This document shows, in pieces, positions 22,205 to 33,690 of a stretch of DNA of 64,000 nucleotides. Numbering within the stretch: the first letter of the stretch is position 1; every line of letters starts with the position of its first letter. Made by a program: the position numbers and the translations under genes. The notes beneath the pieces are model-generated. The model did not search any database and was not told the DNA's origin. It was given only the letters and a program-made list of their open reading frames with translations. This stretch comes from Tetrastigma voinierianum (lineage: Eukaryota > Streptophyta > Magnoliopsida > Vitales > Vitaceae): assembly GCA_016808115.1 (NCBI GenBank), contig JAEQBH010000893.1:124001-188000 (forward strand), read 5' to 3'.

Positions 22205-23878
22205 TGTGACGCCCCAAACTCCGAAGGTCTGTTGACTACTCCACAACTCATAAATACAAGTGGATGTCCAAGTTACCCGATCGCCACTTTTAAAATCGAG
22301 CGTAGCTCCTTTTGTACGGAGCTCAAATACACACTGCATTGAACCCGTCCTGGGCAAATTAATATAATCACAACATGAGTAAAACGGCCACTTGGGCCCA
22401 TAAACAATACTCATAAAAACATACCAACTATGATACAACAACTATATCCAATAATTTCAAAAGAGTTAATCATTTCTCTTTTATACAACACATATATTAA
22501 AATTAGAGAATTCTAATACATGTATACATCACAAAACCAAAGCCACAATCCATTTTCTTTCTAAACTCAAATTTCAGACTGAGCCGTCTCCCTCGTACAC
22601 TCCCATACCGAAAAATATGTTCCCCCGACGTGGTGGGCTAATGCTCGCAGTGGAATCACCCTAAGTGGGCTACTCTCCACCTAAGTGCAAATGTTCAAAA
22701 TAAACACACATTCAAGCAAACGATGATCCTACTTGAATGTCTACATGACTCAACTCGTATCCCGAGTCCTCACCGACTCTTCACACTTGTCTAAGCCTCA
22801 GAGGAGGAGTGAGTCCAATTTCAAACAAAGTTATTTGTTTATGTTTATGGTCTACCCTCCGATCTAGCGGACTCCGTTTTCGATGTTATATTTAGTATTC
22901 ACCGAGATATCAATTGGGCAACTCCGACGATTGATATTATTTGTGGACTACCCTCCGATGTATATCAATTGGGCTATCTCCGACGATTGATATTTTTAAT
23001 TTGGACTATCCTCCTATAATTAATATTTTTAGACAACCCTCCGAACCATTTTCTCTAGACTCAACTCATGCACTCACTCCATAAATTTAGAGAAAACGCA
23101 AAGGTATACGGAATGCATGTATGCCAATTCCAATACAAATTTAATCACATGCAAATATGTAAACATGCACATATCCACATAATATCCAATCACACAATCA
23201 TGTCATGTAATTAATCAATTCATACATCAAAATTAGCTCACTTGGACTAATGATCAAACACGAGCAATTCAATTTGAATCACTTGACCAAACCCATTTTC
23301 ACACAAAAATATATTTTCAGAATCATCGTTTCCTGGGAACAAAGAAAACCGTGAGGTTACCTGCTCCTTTCCAAGCATTAATTTATCTATCCACTTGGTG
23401 AACTCCGGTTTCACGGCCATTTCGTGCCTGTCAAACTAATACATGATTTATAGAACACTAGATCATGTTATTGAATCTAAATTAATTCTGTGAACACTGA
23501 TATCGGGCTGTTTCATGTGGGTCTCAACTAAGCATTTCGATTCCAAGGTTTGAATCGATCAAACTACCTGCCTGCTACCCCAACCAACCTAAACATTTAC
23601 ATGGTACTTAACTCGAAGAATAAACCCAAGTAGGAGAAACCCTACCTTCTCAAGACCAACCGCAATGCCTCAAAAATCGTGAATTCGATCGCCTCAAAAT
23701 TCGACAAAATTTTGCCGAAGTTGGGGGCTTAGATTTCACGAGATGATTCCAATTTAAGTGAAACTGCTTTCATCATCCTGAGATCTAGAGAATAAATTGA
23801 TTTTTTAACCCAAATTACAATTTTGTAACCGAAATTACGATTGTCATTTTTCCATAAATCGGAATTTCTGGTCTTACA
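22205..23878 (-). repeat. H4 3' LTR
   Basis: 1674 bases. The minus strand opens TGTAAGACCAGAAATTCC at 23878 and ends in GGGGCGTCACA at 22205. It pairs with 28928-30965 but lacks roughly 400 bases present there (around 23.65-23.69 kb, equivalent to about 30.36-30.83 kb). The full LTR start is also seen at 63645, in opposite orientation. A 76-base AT-rich stretch (about 23142-23217) is essentially identical in the 5' copy. Confidence 0.93.
22850..23060. repeat. Short tandem repeat inside H4 LTR
   Basis: Three to four imperfect units of about 50 bases, each containing GACTACCCTCCGAT and ATCAATTGGG..CTCCGACGATTGAT. The same array occurs in the other LTR at about 29.57-29.77 kb with more indels. 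It is part of the LTR family rather than a separate insertion. Confidence 0.8.
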
Positions 23879-23899
23879 TTCTCCCTCTTAAAAGGAATT

Positions 23900-24560
23900 T
23901 CGTCTCGAAATTCAAAAAATCACAATCACTACATGCATATGCAACGCACTCTATCATGATATGTAAATGGGCCATTTAAATCTTAAACGACTAAACTACG
24001 ACCTTCATCCCTAAACAAGAAGCGGATAAAAATTCGCATCGTGTCCTCGCACTCCCACGTTGACTCCTCCACTCCATAGCTGACGAATATAAAGATTCAA
24101 CACTAGCCTCACGGTCTCGCTTCACAAAAACCTCGATCACGCGGCTATCACGCACACCGTCCCTCCGAAGGTCCCATCCGTGTCACCTCAACTGGGCCCC
24201 CAATGCACCACATGAGTTTGATCCGAGTATACTCCGAGCATGGAGACGGAAACACCCGTGGACACCACATGCCGGGCTAACGCTAACCAGACAAAGAACG
24301 GGCGCATACCCCTCTCGAAAGTATCTCGAAGGTCCAACGAACCTCGTGATAGCTTCCCACGTCACGAACCTACCACTCTCTCTGTGCATCACCTTCAAGA
24401 AGACGTGATCCCCAACCTCGAACTCTAAGGGTCGACCCTCGCACATTCGCATAGCTCTTCCCGCGGCTCCGAGCCGTGAGAAGACGCTGCCGCATCAAGT
24501 TCACCTTCCTGAGGTGTCTCTAATCATATCAGACCGTGATTTATTTCTCCCACCTCGGTC
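23900..24560 (-). pseudogene. H4 integrase C-terminus and chromodomain remnant
   Basis: The minus strand carries the basic linker CEGRPLEFEVGDHVFLKV (about 24.38-24.44 kb), then GPxxxxR-like words, and a chromodomain C-terminal half (GVEESTWECEDTMR, about 24.03-24.09 kb). The conserved trailing text (FEFRDEIPFKRE equivalent, 23.88-23.92 kb) leads to the LTR. Shifts separate all three. The chromodomain supports the Tekay/Del placement. A true stop codon is not evident. Confidence 0.75.
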
Positions 24561-25300
24561 CAACATAACGATGACCTGCATGGTCTCCCATACAGTGCCT
24601 CATACTACATCAGTATACTCGCTTGATAACTGTTGTTGTAGGCGAATTCCACTATAGGCAAATGCTCCTCCCACCGCCCTGAGGATTCAGACGATGCTCG
24701 TAGCATGTCTTCTAATACCTGTATAGTCCTCTTAGACTGACCATCTGTCTGAGGGTGGAACGTTGTACTCATAGTCAGTTGTGTGCCCATAGCCTTTTGG
24801 AAACTCTTATAAAAGTGTGCCGTAAACCTCGGGTCCCTATCCGATACTATGGATACTAGTATCTCGCGTACCGACGATTTCCACATACAACCAAGCAGAA
24901 TCTCTCCAATGTGAAGGTCATCCGCACTCCGCTGTAAAACGCTACCGACTTCGTGAGCCTACCCACTATCACCCATACCACGCCATGCCTTCATGCTCTC
25001 AGAAAGTGGGTCACAAAGTCCATCGTGACGTGCCCCACTTCCCACTGTACCCACCTCCAATGGTCAAGTAGCCCCACCGGCTCTCTAGTGCTCACCTTAA
25101 CTCACGACGCGAGACATCGTCGCACAAAGTCCCCACGTGTCTCTTCATCCCACTCCAACACATCGGCGACGAAGATCCTGTACATCTTCGTGCCACCTGA
25201 TGCACCTGAAAATCGAGAGCAAAGAAACTCCCCCGAGAATCTCCTCTCAAATCTACCAACCTGTGGGAACCACTACTCGTCCCCTATATCAAGCACTAAC
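24561..25300 (-). pseudogene. H4 integrase core
   Basis: An open stretch on the minus strand at 24886-24605 (93 residues) contains SDRDPRFTAHFYKSF with the second catalytic aspartate, then HPQTDGQSKRTIQVLEDMLR. The family has QSERTIQ here, so the catalytic glutamate is replaced by lysine. WEEHLPIVEFAYNNSYQASI follows. The first aspartate and zinc finger (24.9-25.3 kb) are only readable in fragments. Confidence 0.85.
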
Positions 25301-25383
25301 ATCCGGTGAACGGGTCCACTCACACTGCACTGACCGCACCCTGGCCCCGACGGACACTATCTCGTCCCGCCACCGGGACTCAA

Positions 25384-25860
25384 TCAATTGCTCAACAGAC
25401 TCCGTGTAGCCACTAAACTCCCAAGGTACCCGAGTCCGCTTCGATTGTAGCCCAAACCGGTCCCACAGCCCCGCAGCATCCGCCACCCGAGAAGCCATAA
25501 TAGCCACGCTCCGTGACTTCCGACCGAGTGCATCGGGGCACCACATTTGGCTCTACTGTGATGGTAATGCAAAGTGAAGTCATAATCCTCTAGGAACTCC
25601 ATCCATCTACGTTGCCTCATGTTGAGGTCTAGCTGTGTGAAAATATACTTCAAACTTTTATGGTCTGAGTACACCTCGAACTCCTCGCCGTATAAGTAGT
25701 GGCGCCAAATCTTCAAGGCGAAGACTACGGCCGCCAACTCCATGTCGTGTGTGGGGTAATTCTGGGCTCGTGATTCTGAGTCCCAAGAGAACCATAAGCT
25801 ACTACCCTCCTGCATCGCACAAACACATCCCAATCCTACTCGAGGCATCACAATACACCG
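25384..25860 (-). pseudogene. H4 RNase H
   Basis: The best-preserved coding piece of H4: a 155-residue open stretch on the minus strand. It holds GLGCV.MQEG, then YPTHDMELAAVVFALKIWRH, YSDHKSLKYIFTQLDLNMRQ and WMEFLEDYDFTLHYH. After HYH the frame slips, so the GKANVVADALSR end is lost (reads HSRAKCGAPMHS). The conserved acidic residue of the ELAAV segment and the YSDHKSL aspartate are kept. The domain would remove template RNA during cDNA synthesis. Confidence 0.92.
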
Positions 25861-26800
25861 GTACCCCGTCCCCCGTCCGAACTATCAAGATGGGAGCCGG
25901 CAAGTCTCCTCTTCAACCCTGGAATGCTCTCGTGACGGTCCAATCAAACACCACCTCCTTCCGGTCAAACCTAGTCATAGGTGCCGCTATCCCGAGAAAT
26001 CCTCAATGAATCTCCGTAATACCCAACCTAATCCCAAGAAACCACGTATCTCAAGACTAACTTCGCCTCTCCTAACTCATCACGCTCAACCTTCTCTCGG
26101 GTCGAACGATGATCTCCCATAAGACACCACGTGTCCCAAAATCTCACCCCGCAAGCTTCAGAACTCCGCACTTACCGAACTTGGCGCACAACATGGTCTC
26201 TCAACAATCAGGAACGATCCTCAAGTGATACCTATGCTCCCATCACCGGGAGTAGATCAAGATGTCATCCACGAAGACTACGACAAATCGATCTAAATAG
26301 GGTTGAATATCCTATGATGAGATCCATGAACAAGCCGCCGCGCATTCGTCAACCGAAGGGCATCACCGTGAACCCAAGTGCCCATATCAAGGCGCCTAAA
26401 CGCCGTCTTAGGAATATCCGAGATCCCTAACCCTCACCGATGGTAACCAGCATGGTCTATCTAGAGTAGACTCGCTCCTCTCAATCGATGAAATAAATCG
26501 TCAATCCCTGTAATGGGTACCGATTCTTGATCGTGAACCTGCTCAACTATCTATAGTCAATGGTCAAGGGTCTTGTCCTTCTTCTTCGCAAAACAGTAAT
26601 CCGAGCGCCCCATGGTGAAGTGAGCTCTGGTCGAATGTCCTCAGTCCAATAGCTCCTGTAACTGGACTTTGAGTTCCCGCAACTCAACCGGTGCCATCCT
26701 ATGCGGAGTCATAGATGGGTGAAGAGACTATGTGAATAACTTCGACACCGTCTACTACCTTCGTAGAGGTCCGTAGTCATCCCAAAACATCCATACTCGC
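25861..26800 (-). pseudogene. H4 reverse transcriptase
   Basis: The minus strand gives the catalytic box FVDDILIYSR at about 26246-26275, preceded by RFVVV. Downstream (25.9-26.1 kb) the thumb/connection segment reads in pieces (GLRRL and similar). The upstream fingers and palm (26.3-26.75 kb) are recognisable as fragments of the ELR.QLQELLD and MPFGLTNA regions with shifts. Decay is worst where CG content is high. Confidence 0.8.
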
Positions 26801-27121
26801 ATACTCACTTTTTCAGAGCAGATTCATCCGGCCCTCCTCTTCCTCCGTGGTAAGGCTCGCCAGCAACCCGCCAACTGCCCCCGACACCTGGACTCAGATA
26901 ACGTCTGGGAAATGTCATGCTTGGCCCTGAAATACCACATGAGTACTGGTCTCCGCTGTAGGCGGTAACCCTCCACGCTCACAATCGATAACAACCCCGT
27001 AGGCCGTCACCAATCCATCCCCCGTAATGACATCAACTCGACATGTCCATGATCCTCAGTCCACTATGAGTGGAGTCCCTAAATCTCCAACCCGCAACCT
27101 CGACATATCATCCCTATTCGC
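26801..27121 (-). pseudogene. H4 protease-RT linker remnant
   Basis: On the minus strand the words DVITGDGLVTAYGVVIDCE and VVFQG (about 26.9-27.05 kb) correspond to the segment after the protease in this family (D-x-I-x-G-M-D-W-L). The catalytic D-S-G-A itself is not visible, so it is lost or scrambled near 27.1 kb. Confidence 0.6.
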
Positions 27122-27780
27122 CTAACTCCTAGGGAAACTCATACAAAGGCTCCTAAGGTCTCCAACCTCTAAGCCCAAACATCTTCTATGGTCATATCCC
27201 AACCATGGAATCCATCCCGCAGGCGAAGTCCTGCTGAACTGGGCTCGAATGGACAACTTCAGTCCATTCTCAAATCTCCTAACCTTGGCCAAGACTATGG
27301 CCACGGAATCATCAGCAAATCGTGCTAGCTTTGTGAACCTAGTCACATAATCCATCATAGTCATCGCCCCCTGCTTCAGCTCTAAGAACTCTTGAGCCTT
27401 CGCATGCCTCGCAGTCTCTGGAAAGCAATTTACCCACATCACCCTAAACTCGGCCTACAGTCATAACCTCTAAGTCTCTAGAAGTCCCAACCCATCTCCA
27501 CCATACCCGGCCTCGGGCCTCTAGCTGAATGTAGCTAACCTGATCTCGATCAGATTCTGAGGGTGGATTCTGACACAGGCTCGCACATTCTCGATCCAGA
27601 TAAACCAGTCCGGTCTACCACCATCTGCCCCTCCCCGTGAATGCCTGAGGATGATGTGCTCTAAACCTTGGAGGTTACTAGACCTCCCCGACCACTCGCA
27701 TGCTAGCCTCGTGCGATAGCACCGCCGCAACACCTACGCCGCAAAGGCCCTCACATCAATGCCACGTACCGTCAAATGTC
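27122..27780 (-). pseudogene. H4 gag
   Basis: Two open pieces on the minus strand form the chromovirus gag core. The first, 27733-27521, contains DWFIWIENVRA, the W-[IL]-x-x-[IM]-E-x motif, ending IRLATF. The second, 27442-27122, reads FPETARHAKAQEFLELKQG followed by MTMMDYVTRFTKLARFAD and KVRRFENGLKLSIRAQ. A frameshift of the sequence at about 27.45-27.52 kb separates them. The zinc knuckle is not seen. Confidence 0.85.
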
Positions 27781-28908
27781 GTGGTGCCTCGACCAAGGCC
27801 CCGTGGACGCCCTTCACGCCCTCGTCCTCTACTACCCATCTACACACCACATGACGCTTAATCTCACACAAGATTCTAAGGCATAACACACTACTCTCGA
27901 GACACTAATCATACACATAACCGTTGCATACGCAATCAATTTTTGCATTAAAATATTGTTTTCAACAAATTTTATTTCTAAAATTTCAATTTTTGGAAAA
28001 TTTTATTTTTCTAATGTCTAATTTTATTTGATTTGGATTTTTCAAAAAATACTTATTTTATTCCATTCTCTTCAATTTGCTAAATCTGTAAACCTAGAAA
28101 ATTATTTTCTTTACCTCATAATCAATAAATTTTAAATTTATTTTCTTCACTTTATCATCATTTTTTTCATTTATTTGCTATCGAGACACAAAAAAATACT
28201 TTTTTTTTCATTCTCCAAGCACACCTAAATAAATTTATTAAATTTATTTTATCCTGGGCTTTCTTCGCTTTACAATTTAAAATGAAACCAATTCTTTATC
28301 TCCTCATTTTTTTTTTTTTCGTTTCTCCACGTAGCCTTCCTTGCTAATTTACATGCAGAATCTCTAATACCGTGATCCACACAACTCAAAACTTTTTATG
28401 AGTTCAACTATAAAATCTATTAAAATTTGATTCTTTTCCTAAATAAATTTATTATAATTTATTTCATTTATTTTCTTTTTCGAGTTTTTACTCACTGTAA
28501 ACCCTCAAAGTGTTTAACACCTTAAAATTTTTATTAAAAATTATATTTTGTCATCCAATAAACCAAATAAATTGATTACAATTTATTTCATTTCAAATTT
28601 ACACACTATAAACTCCTAAGATTTGTTTTCCAACATAATAAGTGCTAATTACCTAAGCACCCAAACATCATAACATATCACAAACCATGTTATAAACATT
28701 ATTCATACATGATCACACAATAAATCATCAAATCACACAAAACACACCAACACATGCATGCAAAGGTCTCTAGTTTTTGTCTCCGTGATTTCCTAGGTAA
28801 TCTCATACCTACAGCCATTAACATCGAACCACACACCTAGTGGTGATGTTCTTATACCCTAAAGACTATGGCCTAAGCCCAAATCCCCCTGCCCTAGGCA
28901 GCCGTGAT
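27781..28908 (-). other. H4 AT-rich leader
   Basis: Over 1.1 kb of very AT-rich sequence (27.9-28.75 kb nearly all A/T, with T runs at 28.20 and 28.31 kb) lies between gag and the 5' LTR. No coding signal is seen. A long leader is usual in Tekay-like elements. Confidence 0.7.
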
Positions 28909-28927
28909 ACCCAAGCCTGATACTGCC
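28909..28927 (-). promoter_or_regulatory. H4 primer-binding site (Met-tRNA type, degenerate)
   Basis: Minus strand GGCAGTATCAGGCTTGGGT follows the LTR end; the family form is TGGTATCAGAGCC. Position and the GTATCAG core support the call. Confidence 0.65.
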
Positions 28928-30965
28928 GGTGACGCCCCAAACTCCGGTGTCCGTTGACTCACTCCGTCAACTCACAATACAAGGCGGATGTCTGCCACCC
29001 GACGCCACTTCGTAAAATCTAGCAGAGTCCTTCATTTGTACCGGAGCTCCTACCCAAATACACACCTGTATGAAACCCGTCCTGCACATCCAATATAATC
29101 ACAACATGAGTAAACCCACCACTCAGGCCTTATAAACAATACTCATAAAAACATACCAACTATGATACAACAACTATATGCAATAGTTTCAAAGGAGTTA
29201 ATTAATTCTCTTTTATAGAACACATATATTAAAATTAGAGAATTCTAATACATGTATACATCACAAAACCAAAGCCACAATCCCAGCTTTTCTAAACTCA
29301 AATTTCAGATCAGTCGTCCCTCGTGCGCTCCCTATACTTGAAAATATGTTCCTCATGCAGTGAGTTTTTAATGCTCAAAGAGCGGAATCACCCTAATGGG
29401 CTACTCCACCCAAGTAAAGCAATGTTCCAAAATAAGCACACGCTCAAGCAAAATGCACATCTTACTTGAAATGTCTACGACTAACTCGGGATCCCGAGTC
29501 CTCACCACCACCCTTTGCCACTTGCCTAAGCCTCGTATGAGAAATCCAATTTCAAACAAAGTATTTGTTTATATTCGTGGTCTACCCGACGGCAGTGGAC
29601 CGTCTCCGATGTTATATTTAGTGGACTACCCTCCAGATATCAATTAAACTGACGATTATAGGTCTGTTTGTGGACTACCTCTCCGATGTATACTCAATTC
29701 AGCCGTCTCCGAACACGATTGATATTTTTAATTTGACTATCCTCCCATAATTAATATTTTTAGACAACCCTCCGAACCATTTTCTGTGACTCAACTCATG
29801 CACTCACCCTAGTAGTCCTAGGGTGTTCCTGTAAAGGCATATGGAATGCATGCAATTCCAATACAAATTCTAATCACATGCAAATATGTAAACATGCACA
29901 TATCCACATAATATCCAATCACACAATCATGTCATGTAATTAATCAACTATACATCGTACCAGCTCTCACTGGCTATCGATCAAACACGTTAAATTCAAC
30001 TTGAATCACTGATCAAACCCATTTTCACACAAAATATATATTTTGAGAACACTGCTTTGGAAGAGTAAACCCTAGGTTACTGCTCTCTTCCAAGACAATT
30101 TACTCCACCAATTTGCGAACTCCAGTTTCACTACCATTTCCTACCAAACAAACCAATACATGATTTATAGAACACTTATCACACATTTAACCCAAACAAA
30201 TCAGAACACCGATACTGGATGTTCGTGGTCCAAATCCAAGCATTTCGATTCCAAGGTTTGAATCACCAAACTGGCTGCTCAAGGTCAACCAACCGAAACA
30301 TTTACATGGTACTTAACCGAAAATAAAACCCAAGTAGGGAGAAACCCATCTTGAGTTTGAGGAAACTCCTAAATCTAGGTACCCACACAGAAGCCCTCCG
30401 CAGATGCAGAGGTGGCTCTTCTCCTTCTTGTCCCGAAGACCGCCGACGCTGGATCACGCCACATTTCTGCAGAGTAAGAATCTAATTCTCTCTCTCACTA
30501 GAAACCAAATTTGAGCTCACCGCATCTTTTTCTCTCCTTTTCCATTTCACGCTTTTGCTTTGAATTGAGAAGACAATCACTATGCAACTTTGTCCTTAGT
30601 GACTTAAATCAAATCCCATAATGACCATTAAGTCCCTTCATTTCCCGCTTTGGACATTCTGCACTATCTCTCGCCGTCCATTTTCATCATCACTTACTCA
30701 TACCACTTATGGCACATGAGTACGTTGTCATATGTGATTTCGTCGCATCGAAATTGCTTTTACTACACCGAACCGCGATGGCTCCTAACCGTCTCTTAAT
30801 TCGACTAAATTTTACGTGCGAATAGATTTTTGTTTATATTTATTCCAATCTGCGGAAACTGCTTATCATCCGGGAATTCAGAGAATTCTGGATTTTTAAC
30901 CTAAATTACACCTTTGTAATCGAAATTACGATTTTGTTTTTTTTCCAAAATTAATCTCTTGCCCA
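28928..30965 (-). repeat. H4 5' LTR
   Basis: About 2.04 kb, matching 22205-23878 and retaining the block missing there (about 30.36-30.83 kb). That block also matches the LTR at the right window edge: TACTCATACCACTTATGGCACAT occurs at 30.69-30.72 kb and, in reverse complement, near 63.91-63.94 kb. The start of the minus-strand LTR is eroded, so the right end is good to about 10 bases. Confidence 0.88.
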
Positions 30966-31250
30966 TCATTGTTCCACTACCACCCGACCACCACCACAGC
31001 TCCCACCCCATACCTCCTGATTCGTGACTCCGATCTTCATTATGCCTATCATCAGAGAGCGGGTCATGATACAGATAGTTATGTAGCATTGAGGCATGCT
31101 ATTTAGGACTTGATTGACTGTGGCTTCAAGATTTGGGATGCCCGGAGTGACTACGCACTCCATTCCTTGCTCATGACACTAGAAATGCACTCTCCACCCC
31201 GATTCGTGCCACTAGGTGAGCGGAATCAACAAAATTTGTTTCCTATGTTC
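30966..31250 (+). pseudogene. H3 gag C-terminal part and start of protease linker
   Basis: The plus strand gives YHQRAGHDTDSYVALRHAI then DLIDCG (about 31.04-31.12 kb), the Ogre/Tat gag end around the degenerate zinc-knuckle motif (C-x-Y-H-x-x-x-G-H-D-T-x-x-C). A V-T-T-x-x-L-P-A-H-D-T stretch in another frame follows (31.14-31.19 kb). It rejoins the gag cut at 22204. Coding similarity fades after about 31.25 kb. Confidence 0.75.
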
Positions 31251-32041
31251 TCCCACGCCGTAGTCAAGCTAATGCAGCATAGGGTCTAGGGTCGAACACG
31301 GGATGGGGTTTTCATCCTAGGAATGATTCGCATCGTTGTTGAAAATGGTGAGGCTTTTTTGTTTGGATTTTCTTGAATTTTGTTCAAAATAAATGAGTTA
31401 TGTTCACGACTAACTGTAATGGTTGAACACTGAAATGGTAACCTTGAAGGCTTAGTCACTAGCTTGATAACATGGGGTTGGGTGCAAAAGGTCCCTGTTA
31501 TACTTCCCGTGCTATGGCAGACATATAGTCAAAGCCATAACCTGATCTTTGCTTAACTATAAAACCTAACCCTAGAACCACTCCCATTTGAGTCAACACA
31601 GTAACATGCATTCACAAATTTTTCGCCTAAACCCTAACACTCAACCTCATTTCAATGGCTCAGCGCCATCTAAAGAAATATCGCGCATCTAACAAATAAG
31701 TATGCACTCAGATCTCAAAGCATGGCAGACAATAAAGTAATGACATTAAATGGCATTAACCCTAGTTTGAAAAGTTTGAGCTATAAATACAAAGACTGTA
31801 GAGTATTTAAAACATGAGGACCACCGAACTCCGCCTCCAAAACCAAGCTAGCCACCTTCCTCTTCAGCAGGCTTAGCTACATCCTCGAGTTGTTATCCTC
31901 ACAGGTAGTTGGGTACTCTAGAAAATGAAAGAAATATGAGAGAGAAGAGAGAAAAGCAAACCCTAAAATGAAAGCTGCGGGAATTCTTCTTGAAATCAAA
32001 AATTGCTTCAAAGTTCCTTCGGGTTACAAAATCATGGGGGC

Positions 32042-32048
32042 TTATATA
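32042..32048 (-). promoter_or_regulatory. Predicted TATA box in the 31-33 kb LTR-like fragment
   Basis: On the minus strand GGCCTATATAAGCC, a strong plant TATA context, lies about 115 bases downstream of the palindrome array. Confidence 0.5.
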
Positions 32049-32159
32049 GGCCACCCAAAGTGTGAAATATTAAGAATGCCTAAAATATCATCGGCTAAGC
32101 ATGGGACAAGGTGGTATTACACCAAAACGTAGTCGCTAGGAACAAATACAATAAAATTA

Positions 32160-32475
32160 TCAGGGCAGGAATTTCGCTATGCAGAGAATTTGCTAGTTTT
32201 AGCTAAAATTTCGCTAGCCCAGCCGAAATTGTACGTAGATAGAGAAATTGAAAATTCTCAAGAAAGGAATTCCTCGCTTAGCCCAGCGAAATTCATGTGA
32301 TATGAAATCGGGAAATTTCGCAGGCACTGAATTCCTCGCTTAGCTAAATGAATTTCTCCTAATTTCTAGATTTGCTAAATTTTCGCCATGGTTATGGTCA
32401 GAATCCCAAAATAAATTTTCAAGCAATCATAGCGAAATTTCCTCAAGGTTTTTGCTTCATCGAGCACCATACTTC
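32160..32475. repeat. Array of AATTTCGCT..AGCGAAATT inverted words
   Basis: At least eight half-sites of the form TTTCGCT or AGCGAAA occur in about 315 bases. Several are paired as imperfect palindromes around GCTTAGCCCAGC (for example 32204-32230 and 32272-32294). The sequence differs from GTCGCGAC, but the layout (palindromes upstream of a TATA box) is the same. Confidence 0.75.
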
Positions 32476-33129
32476 TTCACGTGATCCTTTTCATCACTTT
32501 GCCTTCATTTCTTCCTGAATCTCGATATTTTCAAGGCCGAAATAGTTTCAATCTTCATGGTTCAAGACATATCTCGATATCGAACTCGAACTAGTGGCCA
32601 AGGCATGCAAAACCCGCAAAATAACTAAAATAACCTCGCAATGGCATAAGTGATACCGAGGACCTAAATACCTCAATTGGCTTAATTGATATGATTATCA
32701 CAAGAAAAAGTACCAAACCTATCTCTAATAGGGCTCAAAATAAAGACTGGGCAATAATCAATCCCTATGGTATACATTCGATTGAGTCAGAGATTTAGAT
32801 ATTCAATGATGGATGGATGGAGGTCTCAAACACTATATTTGCATGCACTGTGCCTTAAGGATACACCCATGGCTTAATAGGGCCCCCAGCTATTTAGATC
32901 GACCCGGCACGATGTTCCCCACGCACAACAAAGATCGCCAAGATACTGCAAAAGATGTTCTAGCCATGACACCCTTCATTCCTCATTCCCTGAGGAGTAT
33001 GGGCCACACATGAGATGTCCGCATTGTTACGAGGAGCCTGGAGGGTAGCTCTACTTCCTAATTTATTGATAGACCTTGGTTGGCATTGATGCAGAGATGA
33101 GATTCGAGGGAAGATGATGAGATTTGTGC

Positions 33130-33690
33130 CAATCAGGCACCACTGTGCCCGCATTTCCATTTGGAGCTTATTGGTTTCATCCAAAGACACATAGATGCAT
33201 TTATCGTAGCCTCACGACAGTTGATACTACTACCACCCCTAGGGGACTGATCCACTTTCCGACAACTGAGTTGTGGCTACATGCATGTTGTTTTCTTCGA
33301 CAATGATTTACCACTGAGGGATCATACAGTTCGCCCTTGTTCATCGATGTTGCTTGTTCAGTCGTAGGGTTCTCAGTCCATCTGCTACAATGGTTCCACC
33401 TCTTAAAGTTCGTCTACCTACACGCTATCAAGTTGGGATTTTCACCATCCGATTTTCATTATCCATACAGATCACGAGCTTATGACGGGACTCAGAGGAC
33501 TATGGGTACACTCAGCACACATGTCATGATCGGTCCAAAGATCATACTCTTTCAGGTTGATATCCGTACCATCCTTAATCTCCGCTTAGGCCGCCGATTC
33601 ATGATACTGCGTTATACCATCTTCACTTCATCAGAAGGTGAAGTTCATACACGAGGGGCACATTATCACAATACAGTCTGACAAAGATAT
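33130..33690 (+). pseudogene. H3 protease
   Basis: The plus strand reads ARISIWSLLVSS (about 33.15 kb), TTTPRGLIHF (33.23 kb), a damaged active-site region near 33.38 kb where the expected L-L-D-N-G-S has lost bases and reads LLQWFH, then AIKLGFSPSDF and RAYDGTQRTMGTL followed by HVMIGPK, and LGRRFM to about 33.60 kb. It would cut the polyprotein; the active-site aspartate is lost with the frameshift. The length from active site to the LGR flap region fits the family. Confidence 0.83.

Larger units (their letters stand above)
22205..30965 (-). mobile_element. H4: Tekay/Del-like chromovirus, minus strand
   Basis: About 8.76 kb. On the minus strand: 5' LTR about 30965-28928, PBS 28927-28909, AT-rich leader, gag, protease remnant, RT, RNase H, integrase, chromodomain remnant and 3' LTR 23878-22205. 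Plus-strand ends are TGTGACGCCCC...GGTCTTACA. It lies within H3 gag. I could not confirm a clean target duplication because the right end of the 5' LTR is eroded. Confidence 0.9.
31250..32760 (-). repeat. Probable LTR fragment inserted in H3, minus strand
   Basis: About 1.5 kb between gag and the protease of H3 shows no Ogre-type coding text. It looks like an LTR read on the minus strand: an array of AGCGAAATT/AATTTCGCT words (32.16-32.47 kb) precedes a TATATAAG box (32042-32048) with downstream A/G-rich text. Both ends and the target duplication are unresolved. An untranslated spacer of H3 itself is the alternative. Confidence 0.45.
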
